Shown piece by piece: positions 10,856 to 22,168 of a stretch of 38,754 bases of DNA (position 1 is the first letter of the stretch; each line of letters opens with the position of its first letter). Origin of the DNA: Scedosporium boydii (lineage: Eukaryota; Ascomycota; Sordariomycetes; Microascales; Microascaceae); the NCBI GenBank assembly GCA_002221725.1, contig NJFT01000309.1, positions 1-38,754 of the forward strand. Reading direction: 5' to 3'. The notes beneath the pieces are model-generated. The model was given only the letters and a program-made list of their open reading frames with translations, made no database searches and was not told the DNA's origin. The translations under genes were made by a program, and so were the position numbers.

Positions 10856-13131
10856 ATGGCTCGCGAACCGGAGCTTCTTGAGGCACCCCCTCTCTTCACC
10901 ACTTCTCCCAAGTCTATTCTCGAAGATGCTGAGCGTGTGGTAGACACATCCCGAAATTCTCTGAATTACATAGCGGAGTCGGTCGATGTCGCCTCCGCTA
11001 CCTTTAAAAATGTCCTCCTGCCCCTCGCACACGCCGAGAACGCCTTCATGTCTCGGGCTTATATCCTGGGTTTCTATCAATACGTCTCGACCGACGAAGG
11101 GCTCCGGGAGGCTTCAAGCAAAGCTGAAAAAATATTCGATGACTACGATCGAGAGTGGAAGATGCGTGAAGACATCTATGTTCTTGTCGACGCGGTGAAG
11201 ACAAATACTATTGAGACTGGTGCCCTTGATCCCGAATCCGAGCACTTCTTGAACCGAGTCCATCACAATTTTATCAAGAATGGCATGAAACTCCCAAGGA
11301 CTGAGAGGGAGCATCTCCGCCAGATCCAAACGCGCATCACAGAGCTTGCCGCTGAATTCGGGGCCAATTCTTCGCGAGGCAACGAGGGAGGACTATGGTT
11401 TACACCCGAGGAGTTGCAGGGCATTCCTGAAGACCGCTTAGCCGGCCTTGAAAAAGGTTCTAGCGAAAATGAGGGCAAGCTCTTCATCTCGTTCCTCGAG
11501 GATGTTAGCCTCGTTCTAAGATTCGCAAGGAGCAGCGAGACTAGGAAGAAAATGCGGGTCGCGTGTGACCATCGATGCAGAGAGAATGTGCCACTATTTC
11601 GGGAAGTCGTAGTCCTTCGGGACGAGGCAGCCCGGTTGCTTGGATATCCGAATCACGCTGCGCTCGAGTTGGAAGAGAAAGTGGCAAAGACTCCAGAGAC
11701 TGTGAATGCATTACTCAGTGACCTGCTTGCCAAACTGAGGCCGCTCGGATTAAAAGAGCTGGAGAAGTATAAAGCGGTTAAACAGAAAGATCTTGAATCC
11801 AGAGGGGAGATTTGGGACGGCAGATACTACCTATGGGACCAGCCATATTACAACAAAAGGCTACTCGCGGCCGAGTATTCACTTGACCACGAAGCCGTTG
11901 CGGAATATTTTCCCCTGAAAAATACAGTCAATAGTATGCTCGAGATATTCGAGCAGCTATTCGGTCTCGTCTTCCAAGAAATATCGAACGACGCTGTTCC
12001 TCTGGATGAAAGGAAGGCGCGTGTGTGGCACAAAGACGTACAACTATTTGGGACATGGAACGACGAGGCTGGTGGCGGCGGATTTCTTGGTTACCTATAC
12101 TTGGATCTTTACACTAGAAGTTTCAAGCCTGGGGCCTCGACGTTTCCTCTTGTTCCAGTGAGTCGTTTCGCGGACATGGACCACTTCAATACTGCATGTT
12201 TAAAGAGCTAACATGACCTTTTAGGGTTATCTTCGACCAGGAGGTACGCGGAATTACCCATCGGTGGCCTTGTTATGCAATTTCCCCAAGCCAACTCCCA
12301 AAAGTCCCAGCCTGCTGCCTCACGGAGACGTCGTGACGCTCTTCCACGAGCTTGGCCATGGAATCCATGACTTGGTCTCCAAAACCGTCTTCGCTCGCTT
12401 CCACGGGCCCCAGGGAACAGCCGTGGACTTTGGCGAGGCACCAAGCCAGATGCTTGAGAACTGGTGCTGGGTCCCATCTCAGCTAAAATTGTTGAGCCGA
12501 CATTACTCGTCCCTCTCCCCGGAATATCTAACCGCTTGGCAGGAGAAGGCAGCATCGAAGGGATCAACCACACCACCCGAGATACACATTCCCGACGCCA
12601 TGATAGACAACTTAACAAAAGCAGAGAATGTGCATAAGGCGCTAGGTCATTTGAATGAGCTCGCCATCTGTTTCTTCGATATGGCGATTCATCAGCCCGA
12701 AACGAATGAAGCCATCGAGAAGATGGATATCTCTGCAACCTTTAATCGTTTGCACCGTGAGTGTTTTCCACTGGATGGGCTTTGGACTCTAGGCGAGGAA
12801 GAGGATTATGGCCACCCATACACGAGGTATCGAAACTTCATCAAGGGAGACTACCACGCAGGATATTATGGCTATTTCTTGTAAGCTTTACAACCCCTAG
12901 CAAGTGAACGGATCGACTGACTTAATCGCTTCTTTGAGATCAAACATCTTCTCCGCAGACATCTTTGAGAGTTGCTTCAAGGGGAACTTGCAAAATGGAG
13001 CGGAGGGGCGAAGATACCGGCAGGTACTCTTGGAGAAGGGGGGAAGCCGCCCAGAAATGGAATTTATAGTGGCACTTTTAGGGCGCCAACCAGATCCAAC
13101 AGCGTTTTTCAGGGAGTCTGGACTGGTGTGA
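10856..13131 (+). CDS. M3 family metallopeptidase (thimet oligopeptidase / saccharolysin type)
   Basis: Three exons, 10856-12157, 12225-12880 and 12939-13131, encode 716 aa, the usual size for thimet oligopeptidases. The introns are 67 nt (donor GTGAGT, branch GCTAAC) and 58 nt (donor GTAAGC). The zinc site is intact: HELGH at 475-479 supplies two histidines and the catalytic glutamate. The third ligand is E505 in DFGEAPSQ, exactly 26 residues past the second histidine, as in the family. Downstream YRNFIKGDYHAGYYGY is the conserved substrate-loop region. Known relatives cleave short peptides in the cytosol (Prd1) or mitochondrial intermembrane space. The start at 10856 matches the APPLF..SPKS beginning of fungal homologues. 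The reading frame stays open upstream to 10703. Confidence 0.92.
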
Positions 13132-13459
13132 ATCGATCATGTATCACATCTTTTCATTCCACATTTCTTTCTTCTATAGTAGGGACGCTTAGCAAGTGCG
13201 AACAGAGTATTTCCAATTTAACCCATCATATCACAAGTTTGAGGCATTGTAAATTGGCGGAGAGAAAAGAATGAACCGAAATTTCGGGACTGGTATCGAC
13301 CGCCTAGCTACAATCCAAGAGATAGACCACATCAATATATAGACTGGTATTAGGCTCACCCATCTCGAGATGGATTTCAATCAACTACATGAAACATTGG
13401 GCGAATGTATAATTAACAGTAACAAATAAGGCAGGGAAGAGTTTCATTTCGAATCTTTC
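13132..13459. other. Convergent intergenic region
   Basis: This is the 3' flank between the peptidase and the UstYa-like locus. No gene is seen. Confidence 0.4.
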
Positions 13460-14142
13460 TCATATTACATTCTCTTTCAGTCTCTCTACATTCTTGGGAT
13501 ATATTCTGGGATCTGCTGCGTCCCAGGCGAGAGACCATTCTCGAGGATCTTTGTACTCGCGACATATGTGGTCGACATCAAATATTGGTATGATCCACCC
13601 ACGATTGTCATCCCATCGGGTGGGGATCAAGGCTATCTCACCTGAGCATATGAGGCTCAATCGGATTGAGTCGAGACAGTGCTCTGAGAAGCAGTGAGAA
13701 AGGGCTCCTACTTCATCGGTATAGCATCGCTCATAGAAGAGACTGTCAGGCTTCCTACGTACCGACGTGCCCCTGGGTGGAAGCATTTGAATTTCGGAGT
13801 AATAATTGGGGTACATAGACTTGCGGATGTAGTTCTGTCGTCGCTTGTCAACACCAAACAAGATGTATCCCAGCAGAATGAGGAAATCGCGAGAGGTGAG
13901 CAACATGAACTTACATCTACTCAGGAGATGGATTCTGGAATCAGAGATCAGGACATGGGTCACCTCAGACTTCGCCGCATGTAAGTGCCGAATGGCAAGA
14001 CCCGTTATTACGTGAGAAATAATGGTACGCGAGAATTATTACCACAACGAAGTCGTCGCCATCGGCAATCCGATGTTCAGTCTTACACCCACCAACCGAG
14101 CTCCTGCGTAATGCCGTCTAGTCTCTCTAAGTCCCATGGATA
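13460..14142 (-). pseudogene. UstYa/DUF3328-like locus, 3' exons clear, 5' part unresolved
   Basis: The last two minus-strand exons are convincing. Exon 13834-13763 encodes NYIRKSMYPNYYSEIQ. After an 81-nt in-frame intron (donor GTACGT), exon 13681-13460 begins with HCLDSIR and continues through ICSGE, FDVDHICREY and REWSL. These are the C-terminal half and second signature of the family. The first HxxHC signature should end the preceding exon, just before the donor GTAAGT at 13914. The sequence there reads HLLSR instead, and joining it in frame meets a stop. A further possible exon at 14142-14087 encodes a YPWDLERLDGITQEL segment like the family's W..L..GI region. I could not build a complete gene with a membrane anchor, so it is either degraded or has exons I missed. 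Confidence 0.5.
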
Positions 14143-14662
14143 CTGTGGAGATGGTCATAATAGGAAGGATTGAACTCATGGTATCGAAAGTTATGATTCA
14201 TTTCGGAGTCCTGGTCACCATAGTTTTCCCTCGTCAGTCGTCACAGAGACCGTGCTTGAATGTCCTTGAGAATTGGGCGCAGTGGCAAGCCACTTGAGGC
14301 GACGCGAATAGAGCAACTTGTTAAGAATCTGCGATTGAACCTGGAAGTGTAAGTAGATCCCTTGATGAGCTAAAGTGCTGGTTATTGCATCCAGATTGAG
14401 TGACTTGATTCGGAATACTCCAGCTGGTGTTGCTTCGAGGCCTCGAATAAACCCCAGAACTTTCAGCTTCGTCGTCATGTGACAAGAAAACTGGTATTAG
14501 TGCGTTGCGAATCGTGCGTGTCTGTTACTTGGAGGCATTTTCAGCCAATCCAAGCATGATGATCCATTCCAGGCACCTACATCCATGAAATGAAGCCAAA
14601 TTCCGGGAAGCATCCACCTCTAACCCTTGAGGTTCCCCAGAATTATTCGCTTTATCGCCATC
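14143..14662. other. Intergenic region upstream of the PARG-like gene
   Basis: It may contain undetected 5' exons of the minus-strand UstYa-like locus and the promoter of the plus-strand PARG-like gene. A minus-strand open frame of 87 codons at 14215-14478 has no recognisable domain. Confidence 0.3.
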
Positions 14663-16069
14663 ATGTCGCAGTTACAGTCCAGCCACATTCCTTATCTCTT
14701 GCCTTCATCTCCTCACTACCGATGTCTTGACCGCTTCAGTCTCTCCTCTGAAGAGGAAGATGGTGAGGGCCTCGTCTCCTTCTGGTCCGTTGTCCAACCA
14801 CTCCTTCTTCAAGAGACCTCATCAGTTGAGCATATCATCGACGTTATCGATACCATCGTTACAACGCGTCTCGGAAGTTGTCCAGAACTTGGCAACTTCT
14901 CAACCCTGCGAGACTTGCTCTCCTCGCGGGCTAACTTCCTCATTGAGACATGGCCAAAGCTCGTAGCCGTCGCCCTTGACCTACCCAAGTATTTCCCTAA
15001 CGGAGAGCTGCCAGTCTTGACCCCCGAGAAGTCATTGGGTCTGCCAAGAGGGGCCGTGGCCTGTCTAGTCGTCCACCAATTTCTCTGCACCATGAATGCG
15101 CCATTTAACCGAGAGTCATATTATGACTTTAGTATATGGTATGGTCCTAAGCAGCCGCATCCAAAGGCGGCCGAGATGTACCTGACCGCGCTATGCCATT
15201 ATTTGGAGAGTTTACCCTCATCGTCAAGCTTGATTGAAAATTCTCTATCGGAAGGCGGAGGAGAAAAGGTTACATACCAACTCCACCAAGGTTACCTTGA
15301 TTTCAGCGAGACTAGGTCTCTCACCAATTTTGATGTCCAATTCGTCCAGGAATACGATTCAAGCACCTTGCGACAGGACGTCCAAGGACCGAATTCTGCA
15401 GTCGTCATCTCCGCCAACAAGCTGGTTGGATTCGGGAAATCCGCGACCCAAGAGGAAATTTACGTTGGTGTTACTCCTGAGTCATGTCCCGCAGTTCTCT
15501 TCACACCAACTTTGACTGATGATACCGTGCTCGTTATCTCCGGCGCACGATCAACCCTACATGTCACCGGCCAGCGACGGAACATTTCTTGGACTCAGCT
15601 GCCAATACCCGACGGGCAGAAATCTTACAGCGAATGGGCTTCTGGGTGGAAAGGAGGGACGATGCTGTTCATGGACGCTCTTGAACTTGATATGGCCATA
15701 GACACCAGCGGAGATCTGGCCGATCTGAAACCCCACAACCTCGAGAGAGATCTCCGCAAGGCTTATGTCGGATTCTCATCGGTGTCATTGAGGACCATCA
15801 TTACGGGACCGTGGGGCTGTGGTGCGTTTGGTGGCGATCCCGCCGTCAAGGCCATCATCTTGTGGATGGCAGCGTCGCTGGCGGGCGTTCCGACTCTTAA
15901 AATTCTGCTCGATCCATCGCACCGCGAGATCGGAGAGAAGCTACCATGCTTAATACAATCGGCGAGGGTGGAGACTACGGGGCAGCTCAGGGTTCTGTTA
16001 GGCCATGTTCCTGGAAGCAAGCGCACGGTAGAGATTTTGGACTGGCTAATAGGTCAGGTTGGCAAATAA
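14663..16069 (+). CDS. Poly(ADP-ribose) glycohydrolase (PARG)-domain protein
   Basis: A single-exon gene of 468 aa. The N-terminal half is a helical region (about 50-185) like the PARG accessory domain. The macrodomain-like catalytic part follows. It includes VVISANKLVGFG (247-258), the catalytic QEE triplet at 263-265, LVISGARS (290-297) and TGPWGCGAFGGDP (381-393), which strongly resembles the PARG WGCGAFGG strand. PARG removes poly(ADP-ribose) from proteins in the nucleus. The signature is abnormal: GGG is replaced by GFG, and only four residues separate it from QEE, where six to eight are usual. Both glutamates remain, so activity is possible but uncertain. The start at 14663 is preferred; an in-frame ATG at 14627 would add 12 hydrophobic residues. 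Confidence 0.85.
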   Translation: MSQLQSSHIPYLLPSSPHYRCLDRFSLSSEEEDGEGLVSFWSVVQPLLLQETSSVEHIIDVIDTIVTTRLGSCPELGNFSTLRDLLSSRANFLIETWPKLVAVALDLPKYFPNGELPVLTPEKSLGLPRGAVACLVVHQFLCTMNAPFNRESYYDFSIWYGPKQPHPKAAEMYLTALCHYLESLPSSSSLIENSLSEGGGEKVTYQLHQGYLDFSETRSLTNFDVQFVQEYDSSTLRQDVQGPNSAVVISANKLVGFGKSATQEEIYVGVTPESCPAVLFTPTLTDDTVLVISGARSTLHVTGQRRNISWTQLPIPDGQKSYSEWASGWKGGTMLFMDALELDMAIDTSGDLADLKPHNLERDLRKAYVGFSSVSLRTIITGPWGCGAFGGDPAVKAIILWMAASLAGVPTLKILLDPSHREIGEKLPCLIQSARVETTGQLRVLLGHVPGSKRTVEILDWLIGQVGK

Positions 16070-18274
16070 ATGGTCCAGGTATTCATTACCTTGCACTGCC
16101 CAATAGAGAGAGAAGTAAATAGTAAATAACTGCTGGCTACCGAAGGACGTTGGCAGCGAAAGGTGATAGGACAAAAGATGGAGGAAGAGAAACGATCCAC
16201 ATTGATTCCCTTTCCTCACCCAGTGCCACCTCGTTGATTGCCTCACCGACCCACACGCCTCTGTTTCAAGGCATTTTACGGGGACAGCGTCAGAACCATG
16301 TGAGTGACGAACGTTAAAAGAACACAGCGAGAAAGGCGCCATCTTAGAGTCAGCGGGGACCTCTGAAGGTTCCCCTGATGGCGTCGAGCTCAAGGTGGGG
16401 AACTAGGCAGTGTGTATTGAGCCTCACGTGCTCAAGCCAAATCCGTTGAGGAGTCTGCTGTCCAATAATGTCTCTCCCCATCTTCCCTGCTAGGAATGTT
16501 GCGTCCACTAATATCAAAATCAGGACTTTTCAACCTCGACGCGTGATTCAAGATCTCCTGCTGGGGTATGGATTCCTCGTCTCCAACAACGGCCTCCCTC
16601 GCTTCAGTTGCAATAGTTTCCAGGCCAGGGCTGCCTCTGAGCACACTCTCCAAATCCGCCGCCAAGATGACGCTCTCTTGTAATATTGAGGAGGCGGATC
16701 GGGTGGTCACAGCCTGCTACCGAATGCTAGAAGAGTTCGTAATCCGGGGAGCTGCAGCTCCAAGATGTACCAGCTCATCAAATTTCATGCCCAAACCCCG
16801 TGTCTGCGGGCCCGACCTTGACATGGAAGAAGGGGCGTCGACATGTTCCGGGAGCAGTACCAGAGCAAGACGTGACCATAGGAACGATTTATTGTCTAAC
16901 AGCCAAGTGAACCCAACGGTAACCTCTCAACTGCCGGTCTATGCAGCTCATGGGAGTCCTCGTCAGTCGCCACCATATATGCAAGTTAGGCTGCGATAAA
17001 TTTGTGGGGCTGCGATGGCTCCACAAAGCATGCTAGCTCGAACTGAGGCAGAGTGGCAGTGGAAGGGGGAGCAAGCGGGCGCGAGTCGCTTGACTCCTCA
17101 ACAGCTTCACCACGGAAGAGAGCATGAGAAGTTAATTTCCGTGTACAATTAATGGAGATATCTGGGACATATTTCCGATGATCTGGATGGGGATGCTGAG
17201 GAAAATTGACGTGGCGAAAGGGCGAGATGCATGTCTCCGGAGCCAGGGGCCTCAAACAGTGAAAGTGAGGGAGGAATTCCCGTGAACTGTTCATTTGTGC
17301 ATCGACGGCAGTACCATGGCACCTTCCCACCTTTGCGAGAGGTGCTTCCCAAATCCCAAACCTAGATTTGATAAGAAACCTCAATCGAACACGTCCTGCA
17401 AAGAACCAACAGGCCGCTCTGTGTCGCTTTTAATGCTGGCATAGTCTCACATTCCCCCTCTACAAGGAAATCAGAGCCACGAGGTATAGAGACTCGTGTT
17501 TAAATTCGTCTTCGTTATTGACAGCAAGAAGCAGCGGCTGCCCGCATTCCTTCTTTCCACCAATTCGAAGAGGGTGGCGGGGCTTCGGCTCGGACGCACA
17601 GTGCCTTTCCACATTTCGATTCGCGGTGGGTCACTGAGGGACAAGGGAGAAGAAATGAGATTGAATCAACAGACCGGAAACCAGGGAAGGATGGAACGGA
17701 TGGAATGGACGGAGACTAACTAAGTTGAGGCCATCAGACACCATGAATTATGGACAGTCTTCCCTCTGAGATGACGATCAACCGGGGCATATCTCGCAGG
17801 TTTTTCTTTTCCCCTGCCCCAAGATGTGTAAGATGAAGCATGCTAGGAATAACTCCTTTTCATCCCGGCGGTATTAGACTAAAGATGCCGCTTGAGCCTA
17901 GCAAGAGGTTTCATTTAGAGAGGAATGAACCTCAAAGAAAAGGAGTGTGCGGTATGCGAGTGAAAGTGCCATGTTCTAGTCAATGATTCTAGAACGGTGC
18001 TCTCCGAAACACGGGTCTGCATAATCAAATAATGAACGTATTTCCCTGCGGTAACTTAGAAGAAGATATTGTTCCGTTCTCCTGCTGCGGGGACGAAAAT
18101 TTTAGTAGTTGTAGTCTCGCATTCCCTCACTGATATCCCGCCTGCAAAAAGAAGAGGGGAAAGAAGAGACAGAGAGAAAAATTGAGAAAGTCCGAAACAC
18201 ACGCCTAAACGGAGAGAAACCAGGACCGGTGCGTCTGCCCTCAAAGCCATGTCAGTACAGAGGCAAACTCCGGC
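16070..18274. other. Gene-free stretch, 2.2 kb
   Basis: It lies between the convergent ends of the PARG-like gene and the unassigned minus-strand gene. Open frames up to 143 codons (16568-16999, +) and 132 codons (16986-17384, -) exist, but they show no domain, signal peptide or convincing splice partners. I do not call them genes. Confidence 0.4.
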
Positions 18275-19343
18275 TCATGCCAACATTGTGTCGCCGATCG
18301 GCTCTCCCAAAATCCAGCCAAGCAAAGTTAGGAAATTCTGCCAGCTCTCAGCATCATCCTTAATACCCTTCTCGAAGGGGACGAGCTGGGACACCCGGAG
18401 CTCGACGTCATTGGTACGTATATTGACCACGCCCTGAACGATCCGAACCGTCCTGAATGATGCGCTCACCACTGTGAGCTGCGTTGGTGCGTTAGTGGCA
18501 GGGAGCAAGATGCAGGAACGGTCTCCTTGGGGCTTGGTCAAGGCGGCAGGAGGCGGAGGATGGCTTACAGGAAAGATTGTTTGGTGGGCGTAATCGGGGA
18601 GCAACGCGCTCTGACACGTAAGCCAGCAAATGGCCGTCAGCTCACTGGTGGAGATGAAACCGTCCTTCAACTCCTGCTCGTCGACGAGAAAGCAGGTTGC
18701 ATGCGGCTTCGAGGGGTCAACGTATCCGTCGAAGTGGAGATCTAAAAGCGGCTCGGTGCAGTAACGCCACACATCCATGACATACCAGTCACAACCGATA
18801 TCATCGCGCCTGAATCGGAAAAGTTGAGGGATGTTGTGGCTAGGATAAAGTTAGCGTAACCGTTACTAAAAAGAGTCTCAATACCGTAGGAGTTGTAGAA
18901 ACCACCAACCCGATAGCCCGCCACTTTGTGCGGTCGGGTATGATACATGCACCGCGGCGATTCTGGTCCTGGCGCTTCGTCAAGTAGCAGTTAATAAGGA
19001 CGTAAAAGAACCACGCTTCTTGGCGCCGAGCACCCTGCAAGTCGGGGTCATAGAAGGGATCGATGAAGTCTTTGTAGAGGGGTTCAGAGAGGTCGTTGAG
19101 CAACTTCTCAACATCTACCCGGGAGAGAGGCCGAATCAAGGGCTCAACACCATTGGGGGATGTGCCCGTGGCGAAATCGAGAGGGGTAACGCGGATTTTC
19201 CGCTCCTCAGCTTCTCCGAAGCTGAATCGAGGGCGGTAGTCCTTGTTGGCCTTCAGGACGAGGTTCTTCAGGAATCGGTCGACGTTGGTCCTCATCTCCT
19301 TGGTCGTCTCCATGGATGGTCGCGTCGAGTCTTCGCTAGCCAT
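18275..19343 (-). CDS. Protein of unknown function, three exons
   Basis: Minus-strand exons 19343-18910, 18839-18569 and 18478-18275 encode 302 aa. Intron 2 is textbook (donor GTAAGC, branch CACTAAC, acceptor CGCAG) but is 90 nt, in frame and stop-free. Intron 1 (70 nt) has a good branch (GCTAAC) and acceptor, but a weak donor GTTGGT. It is required to join ..TKWRAIG to HNIPQLFRFRRDDIG in one frame. The protein is acidic-to-neutral with no signal peptide or membrane helix and no motif I recognise. The block WYVMDVWRYCTEPLLDLHFDG looks like a structured core, and the C-terminal part contains FRTVRIVQGVVN. It lies in tandem with the CorA-like gene on the same strand, 700 nt apart. Function is not inferable. 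Confidence 0.65.
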
Positions 19344-20047
19344 TTTGACTGAGGAGTTTGGGCGATCTATGCCGGTGCTCGAGGTGATAGATGGTGACTT
19401 GAGAATTAGTCTTATGTCTATTTCCGAAGTAAAGTGAACCGTAGGTATCAAGAACCTTACAGGGGGCCTGGAAATTTATTCTCGTTGGTGAAAAAGGGCG
19501 TGGGAGTGGAATTTCCCATGGACACATTACGGTTGCCCAAGTGATTGATCTCTGTCCATTCATGTGACATTTACCCTTGTGCATGATAAGGCACTGAGGT
19601 AACTGGATCTTAAACTACTGGAGTAAGAACGATGGAGTAGGTGGATGAAAACCATTACATCTGTATGATTCATGACAAGGACTTGCTCCAGAAGTGCTGT
19701 TCACACCACCCTTGGCCCTGCCATTCTCCGAATTCTACGGCGTTGACGGGGCGGACGACAAGGTAGCACCAGACACCAGGATCTTTGATTTGTGGCCAAA
19801 GTCAACCGGTCTCCTTCTTTTGGTTTACCCCTCCAATCTATAAACTTCAAAAGAAGTTCAAACTTCGGTTCTAGTCCAAACTGAGGTACTTGATAAACAC
19901 TCGAGAACAACAGGGCAACCTAATAAACCGGATACCTTTATTATTAGTTTAGGACCCTGTTCCCAGCAAACCTCTAACCTGTTCGCCCTTTTCCCTCCTC
20001 CATTTGCGAAACCAAAAACGATTATACATATAAAGACTGTTCGTTAC
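19344..20047. other. Intergenic region between two minus-strand genes
   Basis: It holds the promoter of the unassigned gene and the 3' flank of the CorA-like gene. No gene is seen. Confidence 0.35.
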
Positions 20048-22168
20048 TTAAGCTCCTTTTATTTTCTTTATTGCTTGCGAACTGATTAGTCGAGCACATG
20101 CGAGCATTACGAAAAGCAAGATCAGAGACGCCGCCGCCCAATAAGCAAAGGTAACCCGAATCTGAGCAATATCCTCAGACATCGAGAACAAGGTGCCGAT
20201 TAAGCTCAGCGGCACGAATAAAGTTGCGAGGAGTGTCAGTTGCTCCACGCGCCGCGAATCGGCAGTACTGATCGCGGACGTGACCACGGTTGTGAGTCGG
20301 TCGATTCGTTTCTCGTAGTCCTCCATCCTATCTAACAAACAGGAGAACTCTTCTCTATAGGGTTCGAAGAGCTTTTGCACCTTCGTGTGAACGAAATCAA
20401 AACTGCCGGGCGGGCAATCAAGGTCTTCAAACTGGGACAGTCGCGGCTTTGCCTCCAAGAGCATCTCCCGGAAGACAGGAACCCAACGACGCCAATTGTG
20501 TAGTTTCCTGAGCACGGTATCAATGTGAGCCTGGGCCAGAAATTCCTTTGGGTGGGCAACTTCCCAGTCTATCGCAGAGAGACGTGATTTCAAGTACTGG
20601 CTGACCGTGAGCCACTCCGCGCTGACAAGACGAAGAAGAGCTAGGGTGGGGATACAACGGGTCGGAAACGTAGTGGGTTCCCTGTCCCCAAGGACGCCAT
20701 CTTTTCTTTGCGCGCAGGCTATGAAATCTTCGAAAAATGACGCTTCGCCAGAGCTTTCTGCCGACTTTGAGCTTGGTCGGGCTGGGGAAGCTTTCACCGG
20801 CGGGAAAGGACTCCAGTTTCTATGCCCTCGCCACAATTGGAATCCTTCTTTGATAGTTGGGTCAAGTAACAAGACACCTAGGATCGGGAGGATGGTCAGA
20901 ACTCCACTTCAAACAACGTCCAATTCTAAGAAAGATGGATTGCCTACCAATATCGCACTCATCAATCTTGCCATTCTTCTTCCAAAAGGAAACTCTGGTC
21001 CTCATCAGCCCAACTCGTCCGTCGACCCTATCCTTATCCGTGGCTTTCGCAGTACTCTTTATCCAGTCATCGTTTCCTGGCATCCGTGGTAGCTCATTTA
21101 ATGCATGACGCTGGGCTTCCATGTTTGGTGTCTTGTTCCCTGGTAACTTTTGGAAACGCTCCGTGGATTGCCTCACGAACCGCACGCCCCAGGCCCTCAG
21201 GTTTTTCATGTGGACTGTTAGCCACTCCCTGAGGGCTAATGTAGCGTTCGTAATGTTCTTTCCAGGGTCTCTGTCCCAGTACACTTGGTTCTCGTCATCG
21301 TAGAGTCTCCTCCCGACATTAAACCTGTTCGCAGCATCCTGGCCCTCGCGGAGGCTTTCGGGTGATGGAAAATACCGAGCTCTACAAAAGCGGATTTGAA
21401 CCCAATTTCTGCGGCGAATATCCATCTGGAAGCTTGGCGGGTCCCAGAAGGGATCCCGGATATTGAACCAAACGTGGTCAAAGATGTGAGCCCTGAAGAA
21501 ATCCGGCTCGATCTCGAGGTGATATCCAAGCGTCTCGATAACTTCACGTGAAAGATCCTCGACAACGAAGAGCCTGAGCATGACTTCACCTTCCCCAGAC
21601 TTTTTCCATTTTTGATCCAGAGTTGAAAGAGCCCTACGAAGATCTTCTGGGGTCGTATATCTGATAGGAGGAGCGACTTCCCCGTTGCTAAAGTATTCAA
21701 GTTGGCAGACATTTGTCCTGCGAACTCGCTGTTCTTGGGCCTTCTCTAAGTCCCACCACCTAGTCAGCCTCGGGGAATCCGATCGTCGCTCGGTGTGGTT
21801 TCAGCTCACTTCTCTTATCGGCATCTTCCGGATACGTATAGGCATTTCTGGTGTCATCTCCACAAAAATTCCGCCATCGAAGCGGGTCAGTCCCAACTTC
21901 CATGAAATCCGCCAGGGGCTGTAAATGTGGCCATTCCAAGGAAACCCTCTTGACGTAGTTCAGATAAGGACCGGCATCGTCTCTAAGGGAGGGGTGTTAG
22001 CGAAGCCGCCCAAGCGAAACGAGTCTCGAGATCGGCCTAAGTTGAATGAACTCACGAAGAGGCCTCCCAGCTTTTGCGTCGCTTTTGTTGCCGGTTCTCT
22101 TGGTAGATGTCTCCTGTATGATAGTGGGAATTCCGCCAATGGTTTTTGAACTCCCAGTGTTCCGCCAT
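20048..22168 (-). CDS. CorA-like divalent-cation-transporter domain protein
   Basis: Four minus-strand exons, 22168-22056, 21982-21836, 21759-20948 and 20877-20048, encode 633 aa. Introns are 73, 76 and 70 nt. The second uses donor GTATCC and joins ..NAYT to WWDLEKAQEQR. The long cytosolic N-terminal part contains a FFRAHIFDHVWF segment. A helical stalk (DRMEDYEKRIDRLTTVV) leads to two C-terminal membrane helices at about 571-589 and 600-622. This matches fungal CorA-like proteins. CorA channels carry Mg2+ through the membrane with a GMN selectivity motif after the first helix. Here the corresponding place reads GTLFSMS, so GMN is absent, as in many fungal members. Transport activity is therefore an inference. 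The start is the first ATG, preceding an aromatic-rich N-terminus. Confidence 0.8.

Noticed and set aside
18780..18948. Alternative reading GGFYNSYGIETLF.. as exon of the unassigned gene
   Set aside because: It would need two one-base shifts. Treating 18840-18909 as an intron gives one continuous frame instead.
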